Shown here one piece after another: positions 55,218 through 63,064 of a DNA stretch of 64,000 nucleotides. The DNA comes from Tautonia sociabilis. Its GTDB lineage: Bacteria; Planctomycetota; Planctomycetia; Isosphaerales; Isosphaeraceae. Under the pieces are notes generated by a model. That model saw only the letters and a list, made by a program, of their open reading frames with translations. It did not search any database and had not been told where the DNA came from. Position 1 is the first letter of the stretch, and each line of letters starts with the position of its first letter. Made by a program: the position numbers and the translations under genes. The stretch spans positions 34,478-98,477 of the forward strand of contig NZ_RYZH01000024.1 of NCBI RefSeq assembly GCF_003977685.1, read 5' to 3'.

Positions 55218-55865
55218 TCACGGGCCGGCCTCGCGTTCGCCGTCGTCCTCGTTCGACCAGATTTTCCGGATCAGGTCGAGCCGGCGGGCGACGGTGCGGC
55301 GGGCGCAGCCGAGGCGGTCGGCGATCTCGTCGTTGGTCAGCCCTTCGAGCCGCCAGACGGCGACGCGGCGGAGGTCGTCGTCGCCGAGGCAGTCCAGCAG
55401 GAGCTGGTACTGCTCGGCGACCATGGCGGCGAACTCGGGGGTGGGCTCGGGGCCGGCCAGTTCCTCAAGGATCAGGCCTTCGGGGTCGTCGCCGATGCCG
55501 GCGGTGTCGAGGCGGCGGAGGTCGCCGCCTCGCTTCTGAGCACGCCGGCGCTGCGCCTGGGCGCCGGCCTTGCGGGCGGTGATGACGACGAGCAGTCGCC
55601 AGAGGTCCTCGCGATCGCCGAGCAGGGGGAATCGGCCTCGGGAGGCACCGGCGCAGAAGCTCTCGAAGGCGGAGAGGGCGGCGTCCTCCTCGTCCTCGTC
55701 CCCGCCGAGGCGTCGGCCGGCGGCGAGCTTCTGACGGGCGAGGCGGACCAGGCGGTCGAAGTACCGCTCCCAGAGCGGCTGGGCCGCCTCGGCGTCGCCG
55801 GCCTTCAGCTGGCTGATCCAGCGCGTGACCGAGCCCCCATCGTCTTCAGGATCGCCCGATGCCAT
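55218..55865 (-). CDS. ECF-like RNA polymerase sigma factor (Sigma-70 ECF group linked to kinases)
   Basis: A 215-residue sigma factor. Region 2 reads VTRWISQLKAGDAEAAQPLW and ERYFDRLVRLARQKL, with the DAALSAFESFCAG segment, and region 4 ends VAVWRLEGLTNDEIADRLGC and ARRTVARRLDLIRKIW (helix-turn-helix). The spacing and Ala/Arg-rich linker fit the planctomycete-abundant Sigma70-ECF family that is usually beside Ser/Thr kinases. No anti-sigma factor is present; the downstream kinase probably controls it by phosphorylation. That link is inferred from gene order and from known sigma/kinase pairs. Its start ATG at 55865 fits; the region 55866-56068 upstream is divergent with plsC. Confidence 0.9.
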   Translation of the reverse strand: MASGDPEDDGGSVTRWISQLKAGDAEAAQPLWERYFDRLVRLARQKLAAGRRLGGDEDEEDAALSAFESFCAGASRGRFPLLGDREDLWRLLVVITARKAGAQAQRRRAQKRGGDLRRLDTAGIGDDPEGLILEELAGPEPTPEFAAMVAEQYQLLLDCLGDDDLRRVAVWRLEGLTNDEIADRLGCARRTVARRLDLIRKIWSNEDDGEREAGP

Positions 55866-56068
55866 GCCGAGGCCCCTCGTCCCGGTCCCGGGCGCTTTTG
55901 GCTTCGAGGGCGGATCGAGCCGGCCCGGCCCGGGTCGATCCGATCGGGGACCGCTCGCGTCCCGAGCCGCATTCTAGCCGGCCGGCCGGGGCCGTCCCAG
56001 GCGCAATTCGGTCCGGGTCCGGGGTGGCACTGCCGAGCGGAGCCCTCGCAGGGTAAGGTAGCGAGTTG

Positions 56069-56893
56069 ATGATCCAAAACGCGAGCGAATCCCCGGCCGT
56101 CGCCGGGAATGGGAGTCGATCGCCGATGAGTGCCGCCGCCCCCGAGACGCCGAGGTCCCACGTCTCCCGATGGCTGATCTGGGCCGTCTGGCCGATCCAC
56201 TGGGTCCTGGTGCGGACCTACTTCCGGGTCCGAGTGCTCCACCCCGAGCGCCTGCCCTCCGAGGGACCGGTGATCCTCGCTCCAACGCACCGGACGCGGT
56301 GGGACACGATCATGCTCTACGAGGCCCTGTGCCGGGCGCCGAAGTTCCGGATCCTCCGCTTCCTGACCTCGCACGACGAGGTCGCCCGGGGCGTCCAGGG
56401 GTGGTTCATCCGCCGGCTCGGCGCCTTCCCGATCAACACCGCCCGGCCCACCCCCGGCGCCCTGAAGCACTGCCGGGAGATCCTGCAATCGGGCCAGGCG
56501 CTGGTCATCTTCCCCGAGGGGAACATCTTCCGACTGGCGCCGGGGGAGGTCCACCCGCTGAAGCCGGGCACCGCCTGGCTGTCGTTGCTGGTGCAAAACG
56601 ACCTGGGGGAGGAGCCGCTGACGATCGTGCCGATCCGCCTGACGTATTCCGACCGCTTTCTCCGTTATCGATCCCGGGCGGAGGTCGAGATCCTGCCGCC
56701 GATCCGGGTGGCCGACTACGCCGAGTTGCCCCGCAAGGAGGCCATCGCCGCGCTGACGGCCGATCTTCAGCGCGCCCTCGGCGATCGGGTCAACGACGCC
56801 CCTCGCCCCGTCATCGACGCGATCGCCCGGGGAGAGGCCCCCCCGGCGATGGCCGCCGCCCCCGCCGCCGACGGCCGCAACGACGCCGCCTGA
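56069..56893 (+). CDS. 1-acyl-sn-glycerol-3-phosphate acyltransferase-like (PlsC)
   Basis: A 274-residue membrane-bound acyltransferase. The HX4D motif is THRTRWDT (His-Arg-Thr-Arg-Trp-Asp), the second motif is RRLGAFPINT with GWFIRR, and the third is ALVIFPEGNI (FPEG). A hydrophobic stretch near WLIWAVWPIHWVLVR anchors the N-terminus. It would acylate lysophosphatidic acid for phospholipid synthesis, but some members act on other lysolipids or lipoproteins, so I give no symbol. The ATG at 56069 is used; ATG 56126 would give MSAAAPETPRS and is equally possible. A -10-like TAAGGT at 56054-56059 is too close for a leader, so transcription start is unclear. Confidence 0.87.
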   Translation: MIQNASESPAVAGNGSRSPMSAAAPETPRSHVSRWLIWAVWPIHWVLVRTYFRVRVLHPERLPSEGPVILAPTHRTRWDTIMLYEALCRAPKFRILRFLTSHDEVARGVQGWFIRRLGAFPINTARPTPGALKHCREILQSGQALVIFPEGNIFRLAPGEVHPLKPGTAWLSLLVQNDLGEEPLTIVPIRLTYSDRFLRYRSRAEVEILPPIRVADYAELPRKEAIAALTADLQRALGDRVNDAPRPVIDAIARGEAPPAMAAAPAADGRNDAA

Positions 56894-57087
56894 GGCCGGA
56901 GCCAGGACGCCGTCCCCCGGCGGTGGTCGGGAGGGAGCCGGGCGCCTCGCGACGGACCGACCGACCGGGTCGATGCGCCTCGGCGACGTCTTGGCCGGGG
57001 CATCTCGCCTGACCCGGTGGGCGAGCCGTCCCACCTCCCGATCGTTCCCCCCGGCGGCTCCCCTTCATCCCGAGCGGGAGGGGTCGC

Positions 57088-57093
57088 TACAAT
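57088..57093 (+). promoter_or_regulatory. -10 box for a probably leaderless mRNA
   Basis: TACAAT ends 7 bases before the ATG at 57101. If used, transcription would start at or next to the A of the ATG. A weak -35, TTCATC (57064-57069), is 18 bp upstream. Confidence 0.4.
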
Positions 57094-57100
57094 CGGGGGC

Positions 57101-58609
57101 ATGAATGTCATCGTCATCGCCTGCAACGGGCTGCATCTCGGGTTCCTGGGGCCGTATGGGAACGCCTGGATCGAGACGCCCAACCTCGACCGCCTGGCGA
57201 GCGAGGGGGTCGTCTTCGACCACCACTACCCCGAGAACCTGACCACCCTGCCCACTCGACGGAGCTGGTGGACCGGCCGCTACGGCTTCCCCGACCCCGA
57301 CCAGGGCTGGACCCCCCTTCGGCCCGACGAGCCGATCCTGCCGGATCTGCTCTATGACCGGGGCGTGCGGTCGGCCCTCATCTCCGACGTGCCGATGCTC
57401 CGGCAGGCCGGGCACGGCTTCGGCCGGGGGTTCGATGAGGTCGTCTGGATCCGGGGACAGGGATACGACCCCTACATCCGGGCCGACGACCCAAGGGCCT
57501 CGGGGGTGTCGATCGAGGATGAGCCGGGGCTCCGGCTCCCTCCCGAGGACGACCCGGATCGCGAGCTCTGGAGGCTCCGGTGGGAGCAATATCTCCGCAA
57601 CCGAGCCGTGCTGAGGTTGAACTCGGAAGAGAACGCCGGGTCGGGAAGAGCGGTGCGGGCGGCGATCGACTGGCTGGAGCGGTCGCCTCGGGATGCGTCG
57701 CCGTTCGTGCTCTGGCTCGACCTGTTCAGCCCCCACGGACCCTGGGATCCTCCCCCGGCCGACCGGGACCGCTACGTCAGCGTCGAGCCCGACGACTTCG
57801 AGGCCGGCGAGGAGGGGGACCTCGTCGAGGAGGACGGCGAGGAGCAGGCCGACGACCTGTTCGTCGAGGACGTCCCGGTGCTGATCGACGTCCCCCCCGG
57901 GCCGGTGGGAGACGAACTCTCGGAGGAGGAGCTGTTCCGGCTCCGGCGCACCTATGCCGGGGCCGTGACGGCGCTGGACCGGCAGATCGGCCTTTTGCTG
58001 GACGCCCTCGGCCGCCTGGGCAGGCTGGACGACACGCTCGTCGTGTTCACCTCCGACCAGGGGGAGCCTCTCGGCGAGCACGGCTTCGTCCGCCGCTATC
58101 GCCCCTGGCTGTACGAGGAGCTAGTGCACTCCCCGCTGATCGTCCGACTGCCGGGAGGGGAACTCGGCGGCCGACGGCATCAGGCGATCGTGCAGACGGT
58201 CGACCTGCTGCCGACGATCCTCTCGGCCCTGGGGGCCGGCGAATCTCCCGCCGACCTGGACCGCCCTCCGATGCACGGCCGGGACCTGCTGGAGCTGATC
58301 CGAGGCCGAGCGACCAAATTCCGGGACTTCGCCTGCATGGGCATGGACGTCGAGGAGTTCGCGCTGCGAACCCACTACTGGCACCTGATCGTCCCCATCG
58401 AGGCCGACCCCGACGACCCTCCCCGACGGGTCGAGCTGTATCGCAAGCCCGAGGACCGCTGGGAGCAGAACGACGTGGCGGAGCGGCACCCGGACCTCAT
58501 CGAGCACCTGGAGCTGGTGCTCCGGCGCTTCGTGGCCGCCGTCGAGCGGGACGACTTCTCGATCACCCTGCCGCTGAGAGAGCTTGCGCTCTTCCCTCCT
58601 CAGGCCTAA
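57101..58609 (+). CDS. Sulfatase/alkaline-phosphatase-fold protein with altered active site
   Basis: A 502-residue protein with the sulfatase fold. Overall features match: an N-terminal strand, NLDRLASEGVVFDHHYPENL, the P-x-R strand, LDLFSPHGPWDPP, LVVFTSDQGEPLGEHG and YEELVHSPLIVRLPGG. But three catalytic positions differ. The sulfatase nucleophile Cys/Ser of C-x-P-x-R is Thr (TLPTR, T49). The first metal Asp pair of the starting strand is replaced by CN (IACNGLHLG). The His of SDHGE is Gln (SDQGE, Q320). A long acidic insert (about residues 230-270) is unusual. Formylglycine cannot form; Thr could be the nucleophile, as in phosphodiesterases of the superfamily, or the protein may be inactive. 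No signal peptide is seen, so it is cytoplasmic, unlike most sulfatases. Confidence 0.8.
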   Translation: MNVIVIACNGLHLGFLGPYGNAWIETPNLDRLASEGVVFDHHYPENLTTLPTRRSWWTGRYGFPDPDQGWTPLRPDEPILPDLLYDRGVRSALISDVPMLRQAGHGFGRGFDEVVWIRGQGYDPYIRADDPRASGVSIEDEPGLRLPPEDDPDRELWRLRWEQYLRNRAVLRLNSEENAGSGRAVRAAIDWLERSPRDASPFVLWLDLFSPHGPWDPPPADRDRYVSVEPDDFEAGEEGDLVEEDGEEQADDLFVEDVPVLIDVPPGPVGDELSEEELFRLRRTYAGAVTALDRQIGLLLDALGRLGRLDDTLVVFTSDQGEPLGEHGFVRRYRPWLYEELVHSPLIVRLPGGELGGRRHQAIVQTVDLLPTILSALGAGESPADLDRPPMHGRDLLELIRGRATKFRDFACMGMDVEEFALRTHYWHLIVPIEADPDDPPRRVELYRKPEDRWEQNDVAERHPDLIEHLELVLRRFVAAVERDDFSITLPLRELALFPPQA

Positions 58610-58630
58610 TCCCCGACCGGACGACGAAGA

Positions 58631-58660
58631 CCCCCGCGCCCCGGGAGCGGGGAGCGGGGG
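58631..58660. terminator. Bidirectional hairpin between convergent genes
   Basis: CCCCCGCGCCCCG-GGAG-CGGGGAGCGGGGG, a 13-bp stem with one mismatch, between the stops at 58609 and 58689. There is no U tract. Confidence 0.45.
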
Positions 58661-58688
58661 CCGGGGATCGGTCTCGAGCATCCCGGGA

Positions 58689-59036
58689 TCAGGAGCACTC
58701 GGCCCCGATCGACTCGGAGGCCGGAATCCCGGGAAGGAGGATCGCCGACTGGTCTTCCCGACCGGCCGCCGGCTCCTCGACGGCCGGCGGCATCCCGCCA
58801 TCCGCCGGGGCCCCGGCGTCGGCCAGGGCGGCCGGGAGGGCGGCCGGATTCGGCACGGTCACGCGGCGCTCAGGGCGTCGGATCTCGAAGTTCCGGGCCG
58901 AGTCGTCGAAGGCGAGGTTCGCCCGGCTCGGCGAACCGGGGGAGGACTGGATGTCGTAGACCCGCAGGCGGATCACATCGCCGGAGCGGTGGATGATTTC
59001 GACCCACTGACCTTCTTTGCGCTTCAGGACAAGCAT
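58689..59036 (-). CDS. CsrA-like RNA-binding protein with a C-terminal extension
   Basis: A 115-residue protein. The N-terminal 57 residues match the CsrA fold: MLVLKRKEGQWVEI (Arg6, as in the MLxLTRR start), two further strands (DVIRLRVYDIQSS) and a final strand NFEIRRPERR, where the Arg at the CsrA Arg44 position is kept and His43 is replaced. About 57 further residues form a Pro/Ala-rich tail not present in classical CsrA. CsrA binds GGA motifs in mRNA leaders to control translation. AGAAGGA precedes the ATG at 59036. It is the third gene of a unit with the sigma factor and coiled-coil protein upstream on the minus strand. Confidence 0.72.
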   Translation of the reverse strand: MLVLKRKEGQWVEIIHRSGDVIRLRVYDIQSSPGSPSRANLAFDDSARNFEIRRPERRVTVPNPAALPAALADAGAPADGGMPPAVEEPAAGREDQSAILLPGIPASESIGAECS

Positions 59037-59150
59037 CGTCGTTTCCTTCTGTTGATTCGTTCGGGACCAGTTCGTGATGACCAGGTGCGTTGAGGTTCGA
59101 CAGAGCGTTTCGGATGCGGACGATTCGACGATCGGCCAACCGGCCGGCCG

Positions 59151-59762
59151 TCAGGCAGGCACGGCGCCGCGGGAGCGGGCCCGGCGGCGGTGGATGGGCT
59201 TGAAGCCGGGACAGACGGCGTCCCCGAGCATCGCCAGCGACTCGAGGTGGAGGTAGGTGATCCGAGAGGGGGAATAGCCGAGGATCTCGGCCGCTTCGGC
59301 GTGAGTCTTGTCCTCAAGGTAGATCAGGCGGCACGCCTTGGCGTGCTGGCGGGGAAGCTTGCGGAGCCAGGACTCCACGGCCTCGACCGCCTCCAGGTCG
59401 GCGCCGACCGGGCGGTCGTCGCGGGCGATCTCCTCCATCGGGGCCGAGGTCCCGTCGGAGCCCGCGAAGGCCCGGCACTCATTCCGGGTCCGGACAAGCC
59501 GCTCCCGGCGAACGTCGCACAGCCCTCCCCAGATCCGCTGCCGGGCGAAGGTCGAGAACTTCACGGCCCGGGCCGGCTCGAACGATCGAGCCGCCTCCAC
59601 CAGCGCCATGCAGGCGGCCGACTCGAACTCCTCCCAGATGTCGGGAAACTGCTCCTTGAACGGTCGGGCCAGCGACCTGGCCATGGGAAGGTATTGCACC
59701 GCCAACCGCTGCTGCGCTTCCGTCAGCGGCGTCCGCTCCTTGCGAGGATTCTCCGATCGCAC
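59151..59762 (-). CDS. Sigma-70 family RNA polymerase sigma factor
   Basis: A 203-residue sigma factor with regions 2 and 4 only. Region 2 is YLPMARSLARPFKEQFPDIW, EEFESAACMALVEAARSFEP, with ARAVKFSTFARQRIWGGLCD. Region 4 is LRKLPRQHAKACRLIYLEDK and THAEAAEILGYSPSRITYLH (HTH). The pattern FxTFARxRIxG is typical of FliA/SigF-like group 3 factors. Region 3 seems to be missing or short. The start is GTG 59762 with GGAG eight bases upstream. It is preceded by the 123-residue coiled-coil protein and followed by the CsrA-like gene. Targets are not inferable. Confidence 0.88.
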   Translation of the reverse strand: MRSENPRKERTPLTEAQQRLAVQYLPMARSLARPFKEQFPDIWEEFESAACMALVEAARSFEPARAVKFSTFARQRIWGGLCDVRRERLVRTRNECRAFAGSDGTSAPMEEIARDDRPVGADLEAVEAVESWLRKLPRQHAKACRLIYLEDKTHAEAAEILGYSPSRITYLHLESLAMLGDAVCPGFKPIHRRRARSRGAVPA

Positions 59763-59822
59763 GGTCGTTCTCCGAAAGGTGTTTGTCCCAAGGTGTGGTC
59801 CAGTTCCGGCGGATTTCTCGGT

Positions 59823-60194
59823 TCAATTCAGTTCGACCCGCTCGTCGGCCGTCGGCCTGCCGCCGAGCAACTCCCTCGCCTCGATGCGGTTGGCCCTCAG
59901 ATGGGCCAGCAGCGCCGACCTCCTCAGACGCAGCCGGTCCAGCTGCGCCATCGCCAGGGCGGCGTTGCACCCCGGCTCCGACAGGTAGGCCCAGGCCCGA
60001 TTCGTCCGGACCCGAACCGCCTCCAGCTCCGCGTGGAGCCGTTCGTTCTCCCGGACCAGGCGGACCAGCCTCCCGAACTCGTCTCCGGGCATCCGATCCG
60101 TCCGGGCCTCAACTCCGAAGCCCTGGGAGTAACCGACACTCGCCTCGCCGACCGGCGAAAGGCCAGCGATGCATTCGCTGCTGTAATCGACCAT
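59823..60194 (-). CDS. Small coiled-coil protein, first gene of the regulatory cluster
   Basis: A 123-residue protein I do not recognise. The first 35 residues (MVDYSSECIAGLSPVGEASV ...) look unstructured. From about residue 38 it forms a long amphipathic coil: EFGRLVRLVRENERLHAELE then AVRVRTNRAWAYLSE, and later AMAQLDRLRLRRSALLAHLR. It has Cys residues but no CxxC. Its position just upstream of the sigma factor makes an anti-sigma or partner role possible, although no such domain is visible. A promoter is predicted at 60321-60348. The ATG 60194 has only a weak Shine-Dalgarno (GGAAC). Confidence 0.65.
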   Translation of the reverse strand: MVDYSSECIAGLSPVGEASVGYSQGFGVEARTDRMPGDEFGRLVRLVRENERLHAELEAVRVRTNRAWAYLSEPGCNAALAMAQLDRLRLRRSALLAHLRANRIEARELLGGRPTADERVELN

Positions 60195-60607
60195 GATTGG
60201 GTAGTTCCGGGGAGCTTGGTTGCCAGCGTCGGCAATTTCCGCGGGTCGCGTCGGCCGCCCGTGCGCTCTTCATCGAGCCGCTCTGGCCGCACGCCCGCAC
60301 GCTCACCTCCCTGCACAACCAATATGAACCGCGAAGCTGGGACGTCAAGCGAAATTTTGCGGGTTGTCGGTTTTTTTTGTCCGGTTCAGGCGATTGATTC
60401 CAACTGACGCTCGCTGCTCGTGGTCCTCGGCATCCGGTTCCGATTCTCCCCGTCAGGAGGACTCTACGACTAGGAAGGCGGCGTGTCGTTCGATCCCCGG
60501 GGAATTGCGGGGAATTGCGGGTCGAGTCGGCCGGGGATTCGGCTGTTCCCCTGCTATGCTGGAGGCCGGATCCGGGGGATTGGCGGGGGAGAGGGAGGAG
60601 AAGGACG
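60195..60607. other. Divergent region between the regulatory cluster and mutY
   Basis: No gene. It holds the minus-strand promoter at 60321-60348 and an unusually AT-rich patch (about 60350-60385) with eight T in a row (60371-60378). A tandem GGAATTGCGG repeat lies at about 60511-60530, and a -10-like TATGCT at 60555-60560. A strong Shine-Dalgarno (GGAGGAGAAGGA) precedes mutY. Confidence 0.45.
60321..60348 (-). promoter_or_regulatory. Predicted promoter for the regulatory cluster
   Basis: TTGACG (60348-60343) and CATATT (60326-60321) on the minus strand with a 16-bp spacer; TATTGG with an 18-bp spacer is the alternative. An AT-rich stretch upstream could act as an UP element. Confidence 0.45.
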
Positions 60608-61792
60608 ATGGGACGAGCCAGAAGAACCGGGGCCCTTCCGGAATCGAAGAGGCCCGATTCGGACCCGTCCTGGGTCTCCCGGGTGCGCGAGGCGATGCTC
60701 TCGTGGTTCGACCGGGACGGCCGGGCCGCCCTGCCCTGGAGGGCCGACCGGGATCCGTACAAGGTGCTCGTCGCCGAGGTGATGCTCGTGCAGACGACGG
60801 TGGCGGCGGCCGGGCCCTACTTCTCCCGGTTCATCCGGCGGTTCCCGACTCCCGAGGCGCTGGCCTTGGCCGACGAGGAGGAGGTGCTCAAGGCCTGGGA
60901 GGGGCTGGGATACTATCGCCGGGCCCGGCAACTCCAGGCGGCCGCCCGAGCCATCGTCAATGAGCACGGCGGCCGGGTGCCGGAGGACCCAGCGGCGCTG
61001 CGAACGCTGCCGGGGGTCGGACGGTACATCGCCGGGGCGGTCGGATCGATCGCCTTCGACCGCCCGGAGCCGATCCTGGAGGCGAACACCCAGCGCGTTC
61101 TCGCTCGGTGGCTCTGCTGGGAGCAGGACGTCCGCTCCGCTCCGTCGCAGGCCCGGCTCTGGGAGGCCGCGGCCCGGCTGGTCCCCCCGGAGGGGGCCGG
61201 GCGGTTCAACCAGGCGATGATGGACCTGGGGGCGACGATCTGCACCGTCCGAGCGCCGATGTGCCTGACCTGCCCGGTTGCCTCCGATTGCCTCGCCCGC
61301 CTCGAGGGGAGGCAGGACGAATTGCCGAGGCGAGCGGCCCCGACGCCGCCCCTGGAGGTCTCGGAGGTCTGCGTGGTTTCGGTTGACGTCCGGGGCCGCG
61401 TCCTGGTGGTCCAACGGGGGCCCGGCCGGCTCTGGGAGCACTTCTTCGAGTTCCCAACGGTCCACCTCTCCGGGGCCGACCCCGCTGGTCGGGGGCCTGG
61501 CGCCGGCGTCGGAGACGACCTGGCCCCTCGGTTCAAGGAACTGACGGGCGTTGGCCTGCGGGTCGGCCCGGAGGTCCATTCGATCCGGTACGGAGTGACC
61601 AGGCACCGCGTTTCGCTGTCGGCCCGCGTCGCGACGCCGATCGAGGGGGAGCCTCGGCCGGGCCCGGGGATCTCGGACGTCTCCTGGAAGTCGATCGAGG
61701 AACTCGACGCGCTCCCCCGAACCGGGGCGGCCCGACGGCTGTCGGCCTGGCTCTCGGCGCATCCGGAGGCCTGGAGGTCAGGGGATCGCTGA
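60608..61792 (+). CDS. mutY: A/G-specific adenine glycosylase
   Basis: A 394-residue base-excision enzyme that removes adenine opposite 8-oxoguanine. The HhH-GPD domain is seen: LVAEVMLVQTTVAAAGPYFS (catalytic Glu in AEVML), LPGVGRYIAGAVGS, then PILEANTQRVLARWL. The iron-sulfur loop is C-x6-C-x2-C-x5-C (CTVRAPMCLTCPVASDC). The C-terminal NUDIX-like 8-oxoG recognition domain starts around EVCVVSVDVRGRVLVVQRGP. In the second catalytic position, where E. coli has ILDGN with Asp138, this protein has ILEAN. So the GPD aspartate is a glutamate. The ATG at 60608 follows an excellent ribosome site; an earlier start at 60515 is not family-like. It is convergent with the asparaginase-family gene. Confidence 0.92.
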   Translation: MGRARRTGALPESKRPDSDPSWVSRVREAMLSWFDRDGRAALPWRADRDPYKVLVAEVMLVQTTVAAAGPYFSRFIRRFPTPEALALADEEEVLKAWEGLGYYRRARQLQAAARAIVNEHGGRVPEDPAALRTLPGVGRYIAGAVGSIAFDRPEPILEANTQRVLARWLCWEQDVRSAPSQARLWEAAARLVPPEGAGRFNQAMMDLGATICTVRAPMCLTCPVASDCLARLEGRQDELPRRAAPTPPLEVSEVCVVSVDVRGRVLVVQRGPGRLWEHFFEFPTVHLSGADPAGRGPGAGVGDDLAPRFKELTGVGLRVGPEVHSIRYGVTRHRVSLSARVATPIEGEPRPGPGISDVSWKSIEELDALPRTGAARRLSAWLSAHPEAWRSGDR

Positions 61793-61801
61793 GCGGAGGG
61801 G

Positions 61802-61832
61802 CCGGCGTCCGGCGGGGGCCGCCGGACGCCGG
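61802..61832. terminator. Perfect 14-bp hairpin between convergent genes
   Basis: CCGGCGTCCGGCGG-GGG-CCGCCGGACGCCGG, between the mutY stop (61792) and the asparaginase stop (61864). There is no U tract. Confidence 0.5.
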
Positions 61833-61863
61833 GATCGGGGAGGGGAGTGGTCCGGCCTCGGGC

Positions 61864-62904
61864 TCACTCGAAGATGGGGACGCAGTCGACCATCTTGGCC
61901 TCCTTGCCGTCGTGCACAGCCATGCGGGCGCCGCCGACCATGTTGGCGCCGGCGTACTGCCCGTCCTTCGAGACGGCGTAGAAGGTGACGCCGTAGTTCG
62001 GCTTCCCGTCCTCCCCTCGGTAGCGGGGGTTGCGGCTGGTGACCTCGGCGATGTGCTTCAGGGAGGCGACCAGCGCGTCCTTGACGTGCTTGCCGCGGCG
62101 CATCTCGTCGATGATCAGGTAGCAGGAGCAGTTGAGCAGGTTGATCTCGCCCAGGCCGGTCGAGCCGCAGGAGCCGACGGCGTTGTCGAGATACAGCCCG
62201 GCGCCGAGGATCGGCGAGTCTCCCACGCGGCCGGGGATCTTCATCCCCCAGCCGGAGGTGGTGGTCACGCAGCCGAGGTCGCCGTGGGTGTCCAGGGCGG
62301 AGCAGTGGATGGTGCCGGTGGTGAGGTTGTCCGCCTCTTGCTTGATGTGGGCGGCGACCTTGTCGTCGGGGGCGGGGACCCAGTAGGTGCCCTGCCGCTC
62401 CTTGTTGCGGAGCCAGACCTCCCGGGCTTCGTCGGTGAGCAGGTTCTCCTCCTTGAAGCCGTGGGCCAGGGCGAACCGCTTGGCCCCCTCGCCGACGAGC
62501 AGGACGTGCTTGGTGCGCTGCATGACCAGCCGGGCGACGGCGGCCGGGTGCATGATGTCCCGGATCGAGGCGACGGCGCCGGCGCCGTGGGTCGGGCCGT
62601 GCATGACGGCCGAGTCCAGCTCGACGACGCCATCCTCGTTCGGGATGCCGCCGTAGCCGACGGAGCGGTCGTTGGGGTCGGCCTCGACGTGAGCGACCAG
62701 CTCGATGGCGGCGTCGAGCGGGTCGGTCCCCTGCCGGAGCTTCTCCATCGCCTCGTCGAGGTAGCGGAAGCCGTTGCCGCTGGCGACGATCACGGGGCTG
62801 CCGGCGCCGGCCGGCTTCCTCGGCATGGCGCCAATGGCCAGGGGGGAGAGCCCCGCGGCGGCCGAGGCGGTGAGGAACGATCGGCGGTTCAGTCCATCAG
62901 TCAT
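61864..62904 (-). CDS. N4-(beta-N-acetylglucosaminyl)-L-asparaginase/isoaspartyl aminopeptidase-family Ntn hydrolase
   Basis: A 346-residue exported Ntn-hydrolase. The leader NRRSFLTASAAAGLSPLAIG is a Tat signal. It matches the glycosylasparaginase/plant-type asparaginase family: PVIVASGNGFRYLDEAMEKL, SVGYGGIPNEDGVVELDSAV, MHGPTHGAGAVASI and KIPGRVGDSPILGAGLYLDN. The autoprocessing Gly-Thr should be in NLTTGTIHCSALDTHGDLGC, where Thr after Gly is the new N-terminus and nucleophile. Substrates may be glycosylated or isoaspartyl peptides in the periplasm. The ATG at 62904 begins the leader. It lies 160 bp after the DUF1559 gene's stop, on the same strand. Confidence 0.87.
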   Translation of the reverse strand: MTDGLNRRSFLTASAAAGLSPLAIGAMPRKPAGAGSPVIVASGNGFRYLDEAMEKLRQGTDPLDAAIELVAHVEADPNDRSVGYGGIPNEDGVVELDSAVMHGPTHGAGAVASIRDIMHPAAVARLVMQRTKHVLLVGEGAKRFALAHGFKEENLLTDEAREVWLRNKERQGTYWVPAPDDKVAAHIKQEADNLTTGTIHCSALDTHGDLGCVTTTSGWGMKIPGRVGDSPILGAGLYLDNAVGSCGSTGLGEINLLNCSCYLIIDEMRRGKHVKDALVASLKHIAEVTSRNPRYRGEDGKPNYGVTFYAVSKDGQYAGANMVGGARMAVHDGKEAKMVDCVPIFE

Positions 62905-63064
62905 GGGAAGGACTCCTCGGTAACGATCGGTCCCCGTGGCCGACCAGGCTCCGGGGGGCGGAGCCGGTCGGCGGGAGTGGGGGCCGGGCGATGAGGCAGG
63001 GGAGCGGGCTCGGGCGTGGGCAAGATGCCGGCTCCGGATCCCGGTCGCCGGAGCCGCGATCGGG

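Noticed and set aside
60371..60378. Run of eight T as an intrinsic terminator
   Set aside because: No stable hairpin precedes it on the plus strand, and no gene ends there.
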